Part shown: one piece after another, positions 1-12,765 of the stretch
Layout: the number at the start of each line of letters is the position of its first letter
How positions within the stretch are numbered: position 1 is the first letter of the stretch
Assembly (NCBI GenBank): GCA_958510875.1
Contig: OY294068.1
Coordinates: 197,680,315 to 197,744,314, forward strand
Length of the DNA stretch: 64,000 nt
Direction: 5' to 3'
DNA from: Endomychus coccineus
Lineage: Eukaryota; Arthropoda; Insecta; Coleoptera; Endomychidae
The notes under the pieces: generated by a model
What the model saw: the letters and a program-made list of their open reading frames with translations, nothing else
Database searches by the model: none
What the model was told of the DNA's origin: nothing
Position numbers and translations under genes: made by a program

Positions 1-1410
1 TGACTAAGTTAGAGGTAACAATGCAAAAATCGTGATATAAGAGTTATCGTGGAAAAGCGCCATTGTCAAGACATATTTGTCAAAATATCTAGATTTGTAT
101 CTTAATCTTATATTTAAAAATGTGCGAATCTAAAGAGTCCCTACCTTCGTTGATGAAGTTGCAAAACTGTAGTAGCAAATTTGCTGCCAAGTAATTCAAA
201 AGCAGCGTATTAAACAGCTTATTTTAACTTCCAAAACTGGTGTGGAGTGAAGAAAATTGATATGGAAAAAACGGTATCAGAAAAGGTTCTTCTTGGTTAT
301 TTTTCATACAAAGCAAAAGTATTCAAACTCTCGATGTTACGAACAATAATCTCGGACAATAAAAATTAAAGGAATAATTGTTTATTATTTGAATTTTTCT
401 TTCGGTTCTATAATTTCAATAATTGACATACGGATATCGTGAAATCATAGTTGAAGAACTACTGCTCTTGTAAAACATCGCGGCCTTAGCGAGGATATTT
501 TTCCATTCGAAACGATATGTATTTTATGCTTGGAAACTTTTATATTCCGATACTCGTATAAGGCGAAGACGAAGTAAACGGAATACATTGTTACTTTATT
601 ACTGGTAAGGAACCAGTATATGCCCCCAGGGTGGTCAATTTTTATAATGTTCAAGGAAATTTCTATATTCATACAGCTTCGAGGAACTCCCTCTGTGAAT
701 ATAGAGATTGTTATTATTAATAGTAGTATACTTGGTAACATGGTTTACCACTTTCGTAGTACTCTCAGTATTTTTACATAACACACTGTCGGAGTTGTTA
801 CTCCCATCAGCATGTTTCAAATTCATATTCATCACAATTAGGAAAACAGGAGGAGAATACATAAATTCATTATGAAAATTAGGTCGACTGACGCAACGTT
901 GGAAAAGTAAACTTCGTGCTACGCGGATAGTCCGAAGATTTCATCTTAATCAGTTAAATAGGCAAGATTCCTCTGTTGAGATCTCTAGTTCAGAAGGTTT
1001 TCGGTGGGGATTTCTAAGCGTATCTGTCCTTTTCTAAATATTACTAACTGATTTGAATGTACATATTATTTCAACTATAATCAAGACTATATTTAATCAC
1101 AATTTTGATGTTTAGATCCTACGTTACGTCCCTATTTACGTGTGATAAATTTTGATTAATTATGTAAGTTATGAAAGAAAGACGTGTAGAGCTTCCATAT
1201 TCTGATCAACAATGAGTCTGGAAAAAAGAGTCTACTACCTAAACATCTTCAGATGGCGTTAACATTAAAATTTATCATATAGCTTGCATTCGTTTTTTGT
1301 TTTCTCGTTTACATCATATAAATAGTTTAAGAGAGATTTTAGAGTTCGAATGTTTATTTTTAGAAACGATGAGAATTTTATTTATTTATTTATTCATTTA
1401 TTTAACTAAT
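1..1410. other. Unannotated AT-rich flank
   Basis: No gene or structured repeat recognised. A (TTTA)n-like tract at about 1378-1405 abuts the RNase H fragment and may be an element boundary. If the PLC beta start exon lies upstream of the window, this is intron. Confidence 0.3.
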
Positions 1411-1416
1411 TAGGAT

Positions 1417-1775
1417 ATCTACAGATGTGTCGAGAAGCTACTCGGCTATGATAAGATAAATGAGACCATCTGGATCTGTTCGGACAGTCAAGCGACACTC
1501 AACTCACTGAAAAGCCCTACTGTGTCCTCGGAGCTTGTTGTCAGGGATACCAAGGAAATTCTTAACAAGCTCAACCTGGCCTGGATTTTCCGGGTCACTC
1601 AGGTTGGAAAGGAAATGAGAGTGCGGGCAAACTTGCCAGAGATGGGACCAGATTGGACGGACCTCAAGACCCCTTGCTCGTTTCCCCTACAACGGGGGGA
1701 TACAGATTTTGCGGAACCATCTGAGAGATCAACATGCCTCAGCATTGCCGAATCATATTCCATGAACCTTTAAGG
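1417..1775 (+). pseudogene. Non-LTR retroelement RNase H remnant
   Basis: One frame reads IWICSDSQATLNSL (1471-1512), with the catalytic DSQA of RNase H. After a frameshift, the frame at 1593 reads GHSGWKGNESAGKLARDGT, the GHxGxxGNExAdxLAr motif. The two halves are in different frames, so it is a dead fragment. This arrangement (RT then RNase H) is typical of R1- and I-type elements; the RT is absent here. Confidence 0.75.
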
Positions 1776-1779
1776 TGAT

Positions 1780-2810
1780 TTGTGACGTAAAGAGTAGCGA
1801 ATGACCTTAAGGTTTCATAGAATATGATGTAAATTCGGCTGGGTACAAAACTTAGTTAGTTGGCCTAATTTCCCAGCTCACAGACTGTACTCAAAATATC
1901 AATAACACAAACAAAATAGTGATTTATATGACATTTGTCAAAACTGTTGTATTTAATGCAATGCCTACTAAATAATATCAAATTTAACGAAGGTTTAATT
2001 TCATAAGATAACCCTGATTTATTTGTATACAATAGTTTTTGCCGACCATTGGCGTAGTAATTTAAGGAGTTTAAATGCTTACAAAACCCCACAACTACGC
2101 TAATGTATTCGTCTCAAAAACATTTTGTCACCAAAAAAGTTTCTCTTCCAATAAAACTAAAGTGTACCAAGTTTGAACGAAAAATCTTCATTTGTTTAGA
2201 AGATAATGAAGAAAATGTAATAATTTTTCAAATCTTCAGCATCCTGTATCTCGGGGACGAAGTGACTTAGAGAAAAATTTTATATGAAAGACCCTTATTA
2301 TTTTTAGAAGGTCTATCCTTTACCGAAGTTATGAATGGAAAAACTGAAACACCCTATATATTTCACAAAAATGTACAATAGTCAATAAAATGGCAAATTC
2401 AAAAGCCCTTATCTCTAGTTCTAGGGAGTCAATATTTTTTTGATTTTTATCATCGTCTTCAGAAAAGTTTGAATTATAATTGAGTACAGTTAGACTCTCA
2501 TAAGACAAGCGCTATAGTTAATGGCGACTTCTGGTATAACCGAAATTGCAAATTGTTCGAATACTTCCCTGTTTTATTAGGCCTAGTATAGTAAAAACTG
2601 CTTCGGTAGAGATTATGAGCATGAAGCCGACGAAATAAAAGCAAGAACGAAAGATATAAACCTGCATCGATTGGCTTGGTATTCAGTTACAATAGCTTTC
2701 AGTTAAAAGTTAACTATTAGATTGACATTTGAACGGCCACCGCTGCCAATGGTAGTGGTACGATGCGAGAATCCTCTTGAGAATAAAGAAGTCACGTACA
2801 TAAAGGAAGA
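1780..2810. other. Unannotated sequence
   Basis: AT-rich, no recognisable coding content. A short segment ending in aaacaccctatata (about 2345) resembles termini seen in insect DNA transposons, but no partner end was found. Confidence 0.25.
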
Positions 2811-2813
2811 TTT

Positions 2814-3170
2814 ATGGAGGCCTATTTGATGAAGCGGTGGACACATTACCATCAAGGTCGCTCAGAAGTATTGCGAGCATCCTTCTTGTCTCCGAGAATA
2901 TTGAAGGAGACATTTTATTTCACCATGAACCGTTTCGATAATCGGTGCATGCCCTCGCCGCATTTTTATACCAAGGTGGTTTCATTACTTTTTTCCAGAC
3001 TTTATTGGGATAAAACAATGGATATCGCAAGAATAGTGAATTACGAGGTAGCACATTTAGATAAAAGTGTCGAACGACGCTATAATTCATTTCGACATCC
3101 CCCGCAATTTCAATGGAACTCGTTTTATATACGTGGGCGTATACGCCCCAATAAGTTTGCCAGCATTTAA
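2814..3170 (+). other. Open frame of 118 codons, unrecognised
   Basis: ATG-initiated frame with protein-like composition (MEAYLMKRWTHYHQGRSEVL at the start). I do not recognise a family, signal peptide or membrane segment. It is less AT-rich than its surroundings and ends just after a 14-bp perfect palindrome (gggcgtatacgccc, 3135-3148). It could be a chance frame inside an unclassified repeat. Confidence 0.25.
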
Positions 3171-3179
3171 CACTCTAGA

Positions 3180-5205
3180 CTTTTCAGTTACCTTTTGTCG
3201 TTATCGATTGTAGATGAATCATATAACATGCAAATTAATTCCGATGCACTAAAATGTACGTCGATTCGTGTAGGATTGGTGGTTCTACATTGTTGAAGTA
3301 TTGGTCTTATCAAATTTTACTTCAGGGCCGCAACTAGAAGTTTTGTCTCCATAGCCCATAGTTCGCGATATTTTATGATATCTGCAATCTAGTGGGTGGA
3401 CACTTAAATTGAGTCCGGCATCTACTAATTGCCTTTCTATGTAGGTCATTTCAGTCCTGGGTGTTTTTGAGGTCTACGTAAACTGAGTCCCATCTATTAT
3501 TAAGAAAACTCTTACTGAGTTTTTTATTGAAGTTTATGTTTATGATCTTTAATTATTTGAAGTTATTAATAATTATATTTTGATTCTACCGGCTAGCTTT
3601 TATCTTTTAATTTGATTTTTATTTGGAATTAATGTTTGTTTCGAATTAGTTTATGAACTTTTGAAGTTATGGTTTCTATAGAATTTTTTATATGGAATTA
3701 AACACAATGCTCTTTGAATTTTACAATATTTAATTTCTATGACTCTTCTTATCTCGGGTAATTAAATTTTATGTTTCACAAGATCTATGATATAACCTTA
3801 AAATCACTTTTACAACTAATATTTGTTTATACTGTTATAATCAACAATCTTCCTTTTGCTTTACAGATAATACAATGATGTAGAAATTATAAACAAACTT
3901 ACGTTTAGTTAATATCCAAAAGTGTGTTTAACAATGTTGGCAAGTTTCAATTTACTTCTTTTTAATTTCGTTGATTCGCTTTTACACAATACTCTGCTAT
4001 TTCACGATAATCACAGGTAACTAATTTTGGTTACTTCTTCTTGAGAATCAGGAACTGTTGATAATACTTTGTTTTATTCTTTTAGATAAGATATAAAACT
4101 TTTCGATGCTTTATTGGAATTATATCGAAGAATGGCAATCGTTGGATACTTCTTATAAATTGGAGGTTATTACAACCTTTTACTTTGTTTAGCGACTTGG
4201 AACACTTCTTGACTTTTAATAATTATTTACTAACTTCGGTTACTTGGAACTTATCGAAGTTTGGAACATTTGAGTTCACCGAAGTTTATTTTTATAAACT
4301 TAGGTTAGAAATTTTTTGAGTTGCCAGAGAAGCACAGTCTCTACTTAGATGTTATTGCAAACTGACTTGGCTTGTCTTTCAGATCCTTTTATAGGCCTCC
4401 AAAACCGACGCTACATTGATGTCATTTTCCACCTATTAGGTGCCTTCTTTTCATATCAAGAATGCCAAGTTAATTGATGTGAAACTGACAGAAGTATCTC
4501 ATTGTTACCAGCCTGACACTAGGAATTCGTCTCGACCAATCAGAATTTAGTATTCTATAGTTTTTGAATTATTGGAGATTTTCAACTTATTTTAATTGAT
4601 AGTGATTCCTTCTTTTTAAATTAATATTGCCTACATTTTTCCACACACTTTGGTATAATATAACTTATGATTGGGTTATAATTAATATGATTATTCCCAT
4701 ATTTATGGTTTTCTTGACAGTTACTTATTCTTAAATCTAATACATACTATATTATATCAATAACATTCTTTTAACAATACATAACTCAAATTTACTAATC
4801 CTAACTTATATCTATAACATTCTTCAATATTTTGTACTATCTCATGATAGTTCTGTAATCATTTTAAATTATGATTTCTTGTTTCGTTACACAGTACGTT
4901 TCTTCACTTTCACTGAAGTTCTTGTTTAACACTTCTTATTCTATTACATTGTTGTTTATTATGTTTTACATTGTTAATTTTAATATCCTAACTATTATTT
5001 AGCTTTTACTATTGTTTTTAATTCCATATAAATATCTTTTTATTGATCTTTTCTGATTTTCAAAGTTCGGTAAGTTATTATTTTTAAATTTTTATTGTTT
5101 ATGAAATGAAATCATAACACTATGTACCTGGTTGTGAGGACAGATAATTAGCATGTATTACCTGCCGCCTAGGCCAACCACCCTCCTGTCAGCAAGTATT
5201 TGCAC
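3180..5205. other. AT-rich unannotated stretch
   Basis: No open frame longer than a few tens of codons and no motif identified. Imperfect recurrences of phrases such as gttacttggaac around 4180-4260 suggest old repeat content without clear boundaries. Confidence 0.25.
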
Positions 5206-5210
5206 AACAA

Positions 5211-5378
5211 CCAGTAATGATTGTTTATTATATCCCCTTTATTTCTAACTTAATCTAATCTAACATTGTTGATATAGAATGCAAATATTGTAATTGCGGT
5301 AATCTTAACACTCTCATAATAACCAATAATGATTGTTTATTGTATCCCCTTTGTTTCTTACCTTAACTAATCTAACAT
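5211..5378. repeat. Direct repeat, two copies
   Basis: A segment of about 58 bp beginning aaccagtaatgattgtttat at 5211 recurs near 5321 (aaccaataatgattgtttat), about 110 bp apart with scattered differences. The second copy runs straight into the poly-T 3' end of a minus-oriented retroelement at 5384. Confidence 0.6.
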
Positions 5379-5383
5379 AACCT

Positions 5384-5550
5384 TTTTTTTTCTGTGGGGT
5401 GAAATGCTTTATGCCCACCAGCAGCTTCAATCTATCACTACTGGTAGTGCAGGACTCACTCTAAGTTACAGCATATCTGCTAAAACCTCTCCGATCTTCA
5501 TTCATACCCTGAGACCGCTTTTCGCATAACTTGAGGGTATGGACTGCGTC
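5384..5550 (-). mobile_element. 3' end of an R1-type non-LTR element, minus orientation
   Basis: A poly-T run followed by ctgtgg and about 160 bp closely matches the 3' UTR of the element at 21113-21275 (shared phrases gtgcaggactcactctaa and taaaacctctccgatcttca). Similarity fades after about 5550, so this is a 5'-truncated or diverged copy. Confidence 0.65.
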
Positions 5551-7130
5551 TGTTTGTTCACGTTCGTGTTTCCGTTGATGCTAACGATTGGTTGTTTCTG
5601 ATTTTTTTGTCTATAGGGCTCTTTGCCTATCTTTCTGTCTCGTGATTACTTATGTTTATACCGTAATATGGTTGATGCCCAATTTTACGGTATTTTTTGG
5701 TCTTAGTAATGTATCTATCTGTAGATAACTTCCTGTGGTGTTTCAGTTTTTACCGATGTTACGGTTTCTGGGTTTCCAGTACTTTATCTCGCTACGGATA
5801 TTTCCTGTGGTGGCTTTGTTTGTACCAAAATATTGTTTGTTCTCAATATTAAGGCTCCTATGCTTATAGTACTTTATCGCTTTCTGGATATTTCCTATGT
5901 GTTTCAATAAGTCATCTATGATGGGATAACTTACTCTTCTGTAACATATGGATCGTCCGTATCAGCCACAATCTATCCGTCACCTCCTTCTCAGGAACAT
6001 GTGACTGGGACTCCATAATCTATCCAGCGCATCCATAGATTCAGAGGCTTCAGAGAGAGAAGATCTGAATTAAACTGAGGGTCCTGAAAGAAAGAGAAAA
6101 CCCTATAGGCAGCGGTGGAGTAGAGAACAAAACAAATTGAAGCGACAAAAAAGTGAACTGTATAGAAGTGTAAGAAAGACTGATGGAGGAAAGTGAAGCT
6201 AACTAGCTTTTTTTTGTCTTTATTTTAATCAGAAACAATGTTAAGTTTTGATATGAACAACAACAATTGGAATGCCATTTTAGTTGAAATTTTGTTGTAA
6301 AAACCTCATAAAAATATATGTTCAACAAATTTGTATGTGAAAATATTCTGTTCGTGTTCTGTTAATAAACTTAAACTTCACCTTACTATCATTTTTTCCC
6401 CATTGAACATGTTGAAATAAACGGTTTTTCCTTCCCGCTGAAAAGTTTTCAAAAAGAGACTTTGAAAATTTTGCACGAAAGCCGACGATATACTGGAGAC
6501 ATTACAAATTAAATTCGACTTGATAGCTATTTTGTTCTTCAGTAAAGTTCACATGAAACTATCGTTTTTCCTACATTTTTTCATCAGTTCTTAAATCGGC
6601 GTTTCCAACATCAAGCGTTTCTACATTATCCAGCATCTATATCGGCAATAAAATTAACTTTTTCGCGTTTTATGATGTTTTTGGCTTATTCAGATTTCCA
6701 AGTGCTATGCATTTCCTTTTGATATAATTTCTACGCCAAGTATTCCCTCTACAACATATTCAACATCTAAGCCACTCAACCCCAGTAACAGATGTGGTGT
6801 GTCCTTCAGCCAAGTGTCTCATATCTTGTCTTCAAGATAATTGATTGATAATAATAGTGAAATTTGACTGCACCCTGTATAATTAACGTAATCTGTGATG
6901 CACCTTTGTTATCCATGATTTATTAGACCGCATATGTGGCTAATGTTAATGGGAGTGTCGGATATTTAGCGTTATTAGTGAAATTAACATGGAAGTTTAC
7001 GAGCCTAGCCGTTCAATTTCCTTCATACTAATAAATTGATGATGTTCTAAGTTAAGTATGTGTTCGAATCGATGAATCCGAGCATAGGGGAAATGTTTGG
7101 GATACTGAAGTTACACTTCAATAACAGGTC
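5551..7130. other. Unannotated sequence
   Basis: Possible continuation of the element ending at 5384 up to about 6000; otherwise AT-rich sequence without recognisable genes. Confidence 0.2.
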
Positions 7131-7136
7131 CATGCA

Positions 7137-7331
7137 ATGGATACAAATTTGGCAAGAATTTTTAAATGGGGATCTGATAATCTAGAAGAGTTTGATAAAA
7201 CCAAACTCAATTATACCCTGGAGCTGTTAGATTTTATTCAGAAGAGAGCTATTCGTCTGATTCATGATCTTGAAAATTTTTGGCTTTCGGATGGACTCCG
7301 TGTAACAATGTTTTTGATAGGTAACAGCTGA
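7137..7331 (+). pseudogene. Non-LTR reverse transcriptase thumb fragment
   Basis: The frame contains LELLDFIQKRAIRLIHD, the LDxIQKRAxRLI motif at the C-terminal side of reverse transcriptases of many insect non-LTR elements. The rest of the RT is absent on both sides. Probably from a Jockey/CR1-like element. Confidence 0.6.
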
Positions 7332-7512
7332 GAAATTATGGAAAGGGTGTCTGGAATGGGAACATTGGTAAAGAGCGATTCGACGTCGAAGCTGACGAGC
7401 AAATCGCCTGGGTCAACTTTCAGCATTTGGTGTTTCTCAACGAAATGAAAGGAATTTAGGATAAAGCTGTTGGAATTAGCTATACAAGAGGTTTGGGAAT
7501 AGACGACAGATT

Positions 7513-8180
7513 GTATGGGTACAAATTACTCTTACTTGAGGATAAACTAAAAGCTCTATTTTATCACTTGGTTGCCGACAGTATTAAAAATTCAGGCGCC
7601 AGAGTATTTTCAACCAACCAATAAATTATGTATGTAACTAGGGGATACAAATACTCAAGACCCCAGGTTAAATTACCCTGAAAGTATAAAAAATAAAAGA
7701 CCTTTACCCAGAATGATTGAAATTTACTAGTAATTGAAATACTAATGTTGATACAGTTTATGACAGAACTTAATATTAATTCTCGGCTTAATATTAATGA
7801 GATATGAATTGAATGAATTGAAAATATGGATGAAGGTAATTGCTTAAATCATTGAATCAAAGTGAACAGTTGAATTAACACAATATACAAATACTCAATG
7901 ATTATTTCAAATGTTACATAAACCCAAAATCGGATAGCCTGACCTGGTGAGTGCTGGATAAGATGTTGTACTTGCTCCGTTTTGGATTAATACTTCCTAC
8001 TTGATGTAGGGGACTCCTGCCACAGTTGTAATACAGTTTCCACGATTGTACTTCACAAGTAAATTAGCAACTTCTAAAGTAATTTTTCCACAGCAGATTC
8101 AAGCCAACCTCACAGGAGTTAACCGATTGTACTACAGCGGCCATTTCTAAGCCGTTAAGTGGAATTTACACGTTACAAGA
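7513..8180 (+). repeat. Unclassified interspersed repeat, copy 1 (about 0.67 kb)
   Basis: Matches 18509-19700 with the same order of segments. It opens with a coding-like stretch conserved in frame in both copies (GYKLLLLEDKLKALFYHLVADS here), then a noncoding part with caggcgccagagtatttt, and ends ggaatttacacgttacaaga. The ggcgcc motif resembles a tRNA primer-binding site, so an LTR element is possible, but no second LTR was found. Confidence 0.6.
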
Positions 8181-8224
8181 TATCTAGAGAGTTTTTAAGT
8201 GGGGGATCCGATATTGCTGACAAT

Positions 8225-8340
8225 TGGTGCCAAGACAGATCCCTGTGGAGCACCAGCGTTGATAGCCATTGTATAGGAGGATACTCCGGCAACCACCACA
8301 TGATCTATCTGAGAGAAAACTCGATAGTAAAATTATGTAC
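8225..8340 (-). pseudogene. Small RT fragment, minus strand
   Basis: Closely resembles 14640-14780 (shared ggtgccaaga, agatccctgtgga and ttgatagccattgtat). There the minus strand encodes the RT segment around the PQGS motif, so this is a second short relic of the same element family. Confidence 0.55.
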
Positions 8341-8609
8341 ATAATTTCACTGTTAAGAACGAAATAATCACCCTTAGTTACTTACTTACTTATTAAATAA
8401 GACAATATGTTTTAGTTCAAACGATAAATACATAGAAATGCCAAAAAACAATCAATATCGTCAATTTAAATGTATCTTGAAACATTATTGATGTTGAATG
8501 TTTTAAAATTATGTTTCACAAGTGTTTTTATTACTGATGATTATTAATTACGTGTAGCTACGCTAACTTGTGTGTCAAGCGATGCATCTATAATTCGATT
8601 TTGTTTCAG

Positions 8610-8756
8610 GACTCAGGTGTTGGCACTCCTGTTACGTTGAGAGTCGACAAAAACGGTTTTTACCTTTACTGGGTAGACCAGAATGAAGAAATGGATCTTT
8701 TAGATATTGCGACAATACGAGATACTAGAACAGGACGATATGCAAAAATACCTAAG
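8610..8756 (+). CDS. Plc21C: PLC beta exon: PH domain, first part
   Basis: 49 codons (visible residues 1-49) open in phase 0, between a polypyrimidine-AG acceptor (ttttgtttcag) and a gtaaga donor. The peptide contains [19 protein letters not shown] and [14 protein letters not shown], the beta strands and the DxRxGxxAKxPK signature of the PLC beta PH domain. The PH domain contributes to membrane and G-protein contacts. The ATG at 8568 lies before the acceptor and is intronic, so it is not the start. The next exon begins with DPKLRQI, completing the family motif KxPKDPKLR across a 38-kb intron. Confidence 0.9.
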
Positions 8757-10300
8757 GTAAGAACTCAAATTTAATAATCACGTTTTGAAAGCGTTTTCAA
8801 CTTATTTTTCCTGGGTGCTTATAAAGAGCGACCTTAGAAGAATTTGATTTTTGAATTAAGCGCCATTACCGTCAAACGTTTCGTCAGTCATATTTTGTAG
8901 CTTGGTATTATTGAAACATTGATATTAACGAACAGAGCCACCGTAACGATTTGTTTTCGCATCTGAGGCGAAGAGACGGTAACACAAGAAAAAAAGAAAC
9001 AGGAAATGAGTTAATTCGTTTTTGTTTCTAAATTGCTTGAAAATCAAAAATTATATACTTCCATATGAATGGACCTCCTGGTTGCGCAATTTTTTTCTTC
9101 ATTTAAACAACTGTATCTCTTACCGATATCCTCATGATAGACATCCTCATCTTAGACACACTATATATATTTTTACTTTTTTTTGTTCAAATTTCGTATG
9201 TTTTGTTACGACATATTTGAAATTAAACAAATAGATGTTTGTTGTGCAAAGGGCTTCGGCATAGGCATTAAGGGACCGCAATGCCCCCCTTTTCCTTTAA
9301 TAAATAATGATAATAATGGTAGGTGACACACTCGGAGATTTCCTCCGTATATTAACAAAGTCCCAAATGGACTTAATACATCCGTTGTCATATCATTTTG
9401 AGTGAAAGTAGTTTTCAATTGCTAATTTAGCATCTTTGTGCAAAGTTTTATAACTCTAAACTTTTTATACACTTTATTTTTAAGCTTGATTAGTTTCATA
9501 GTTCCACTCGTTAGCCAAGCAGAATAATTAGCAGCAGTGCAACAATACCGCGGAAAATACATGTAGATTGCAACAAGCAATATGGAACATGTTTCAAAAT
9601 GTTTATCGATGGTAATATATTATTTGCGTTTATTCGTAAAAGGTCCTATTGTGTGAATATTGTCTGATCTAAATCAGTTGATGCAAAATCTCTGACATTG
9701 TAGTCCATTAGGCGGAGACTTTTTAAACAGTATCATTCCTTTATGATAAATTCATCTGTCTTTTGTAATGAACTTCTTTCGTCCGGCAATAAATCATTAA
9801 TTCAACGATTACTTCAATAGATTAATTGATATTTTCAACTTTAATGGGTAGTGGAAAAGTTTAGTCCATTTTCTAGACAGCCACATAATTCCAATTGAAT
9901 TAATCTGGATTTGATAGAATAAGAAAGGTCACACTTTTAATAATTTTTCTCAAATGAAATAACTGTCGTCAAAAATCATTTCATGTAACCAATTTTCATC
10001 CCCCTTACTTCGTGAAACCGCGTGGGCGTCTAGAATTCAATTTTGAAGTATTGAACAATTAGTGTCACCTACGACGAAATACTTAACCTTTATATGTCGC
10101 TGGCATTTGTTTCTATGTCGTCAATAACTTACAAATTGGAATAATTCACGCAGAACGCCCTCTCGTAGCTTATTTGTCGAGTTATTTTCAATTTTAAACA
10201 ACATTGAAGCGTTGAACTTATAAGTTAAACATTGCATTCCTGTCGATATTACAGAATTATCTAAACACTTCTAGAGTAGAAGTTCGAATATAAAAGCATC
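8757..10300. other. Intron start, no recognised element
   Basis: AT-rich intronic sequence. The part at 9235-9420 has short retroelement-like phrases but no diagnostic motif. Confidence 0.25.
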
Positions 10301-10301
10301 A

Positions 10302-10330
10302 AATGAATAGAATAGAATAGAATAATTTAT
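10302..10330. repeat. (AATAG)n microsatellite, possible retroelement tail
   Basis: Four to five AATAG units followed by aataatttatt. Short simple-repeat tails of this kind mark the 3' ends of CR1/Jockey-like elements in insects (compare 33080 and 38855). The neighbouring 10331-11100 may be a decayed minus-strand copy, but I see no RT motif in it. Confidence 0.5.
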
Positions 10331-11104
10331 TGTTCATCGGTTTTATAAATTGCCTAAATCGGTAAATATAACAATATGGTTATTGAAAATACGTTTTATA
10401 AATAACAATCACAGAAGCACAGCAGGAGTGCTATTGAGTGATCTATTCAATATCCAGTTTTTCTGCTGAAATTAACATTTTATAGATCCTAGTTCTTGAT
10501 AAAATAATTTAAACTTAATTTTGTGAGGGATATTATGGCATATTATGCGACAAATAAAAAGGCATTACCTACCGTGTAGGAAATTCATTGTGCATATTAA
10601 GTTCGCTGTTCTTAAATCAGCCAGTATACAAATCATTACAACTACTAAGAAGACTATGATGTATTTATTTCTAGTTTATAAAATTAAACCGCTTGTTACT
10701 CAGACAATGCACAATGATTCGTTCAAAACAAAAATGTTTGTCATTTTATCACATCGACAAAAGCGTCCTCAAGAACTAGATGGTAATCTAGAAAACATCC
10801 TTTTGCGCTATAATAAAAGAATGAATAAAAATGATTTATAGCAATAACAGGAGCCAAAATAACTAAGACATAAAAATGATATATTCCATCGAAGGAAATT
10901 TGAAAAAAATATATCCTGTGGGTTGCGCATAAACATATTAATAAAGAAAATAACTTCAAGGCTAGACTGAGAACGGAAAACGCGATACAATAAAAAGGAA
11001 ACGACGAAATAAGTAGCGTGAAATACTTAGATACGTTTTTTGAATGTCAAGAAATGATCTAAACAATAAGCCAGAACGGTAATTTCAGCGAGGCAATAAT
11101 TCCC

Positions 11105-12765
11105 GGGGAAGTGGTACGCTTATCCCCACTAAAGAACATTGCGGCGCCTCTTATAAATAAACCCAATGTTTTTTATATGTTTTGCCTATACCAGAGGAAA
11201 ACGTATACTGTTAAGATGCAGTCCTTCGACAAGGAATGGCATGTTGTATTGATACACAAGGTACCGATAAAACCCGATAGCCTACCTGAAGCTAATAGAG
11301 TCGAACTTCGTGGGGCAGAATTATAACAAGAGGGTGATAGAAAGAAGCCAGAGCAGGAGTACCATAAGGGTCGATTCTCGGCCCTGTTCTCTACAACCTA
11401 TATATCGCAAATATACAACAAACAATGGGAGTAGATTTAGCGCAATATGCAGACGACATAGCCGCCCTACCCTATGCCAACACATCCAAATAAAATCCGT
11501 ACTAGTGAAGCTTCAAAGAGAGTGGTTCAACAAATTTGTTCCATAACTTATGGAATTTGGGAAAATGCTAAAATTTCGAAGGGTTAATCTAACTGATGGA
11601 TCTTGTTTTATGGGATATTTGTACGTTGTGGATTAACCATGTTAAAAGTGATTTTATAGGGTATCTATCTAAGGGATGGTGGGAACTCAGGGCTTCGGAA
11701 TGCTGTGACATGTTGCCTCAGTGTCTGAGGGGAAAACCAATGGTAGAATCGAATTCGTCATCCATTAGAGTGTATTATGACAGCGTTATATCGGAACCGA
11801 TGATGACCAATTTCATTATTTTTCCATACTTACCCCTTATGAAAATTGGGAAAATGCGGAAAATTCGAGAGGCTCATGTGACTGATGGAACTTGTTCTAT
11901 GGAATATCAGAAGGTTGTGGCTACCAATTTCTGGTGCATTAACCATGTTGAAAGTGATTTTTATAGTGTATTTTTCTAAGGGATGGTGGAATTAAAGGGT
12001 TTCGAGACGGTGCGACATGTTGTCTGAACGTCTGAGGTTAGAACTAATAGTGGAATCGAATTTCTCATTTATGAGATTGTATTATGACGACATTATATCG
12101 GAATCGATGACATCGATCAAATTCACTATTTTTCCATACTTTTACCCCTTATGAAATTTGGGTAAATAATGTGAACGCCACAAAAAGCAACGAGATAATG
12201 TTCTCAACGAGAGACATCAAACACAAACCGACGAAGATATCAAACTAAATAAGACAAAGATATCTTGGGTGAAAGAAGTAAAATAAATACTTGGGAGTAA
12301 TGCTATACAGGATGCTAACTTTTAATCCGCACCTAAGGAACATAAAGGAAAAGGCTAAGCAGAAAAAGGGGCACCTCTATCCGCTGATCCATAGGAAAAG
12401 TAAACTAAGAATCTATACTTCTGTGATAAGACCGACAATAACATATGCAGCAGAAATATGGTTACAAGCATCACCCGCGCAACAAAGAATTTGCAAATAA
12501 TTCAGAATAAGGTTATCAGATCCGATTTAGATGCACCATATTATGTAACTAACGACCTGCACCATAGAGATACAGGAATACCTACAATTGAGGAAATATT
12601 ATAGCCAAAGTAAAAGAAACGGGCTACCCTTGCGCTTAAAGCCCAAAATGCAGCGGAAAACGTACATGGCTGAAATTCACAAAACAAATGAAAAAAAAGA
12701 TCTTAAGTAAAGGAATAGTTATACTTTATATTAGGAAATGTGGGAGAAAATACAAGCTTGCGTTT
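11105..12765 (+). pseudogene. Jockey-like non-LTR retroelement RT, broken by a satellite insertion
   Basis: RT pieces lie in order on the plus strand: HVVLIHKVPIKPDSLPEANR (11242-11301), corresponding to the xxIxKPxKPxxxxSYRP block; GSILGPVLYNLYIANIPQ and YADDIAALPYAN (11370-11487), with the catalytic YADD intact; then, after a foreign block (11549-12165), STRDIKHKPTKI, YLGVMLYRMLTFNPHLRN and VIRPTITYAAEIW (12200-12470). Several frameshifts and stops make it a pseudogene. Element ends were not determined. Confidence 0.8.
11549..12165. repeat. Satellite-like dimer inserted in the RT
   Basis: Two tandem units start at 11549 and 11838, with a third partial start at 12150 (tatggaatttggg / tatgaaaattggg / tatgaaatttggg), so periods are about 289 and 312 bp. 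Both units share gggaaaatgc, taagggatggtgg and ttatatcgga. The RT frame resumes just after it. Confidence 0.7.

Noticed and set aside
7137..7331. Missing PLC beta start exon suggested by IFKWGSDNLEEF
   Set aside because: The resemblance to the family KW motif is superficial; the same frame continues into LDFIQKRAIRLI, a retroelement signature, and has no donor in the right phase.
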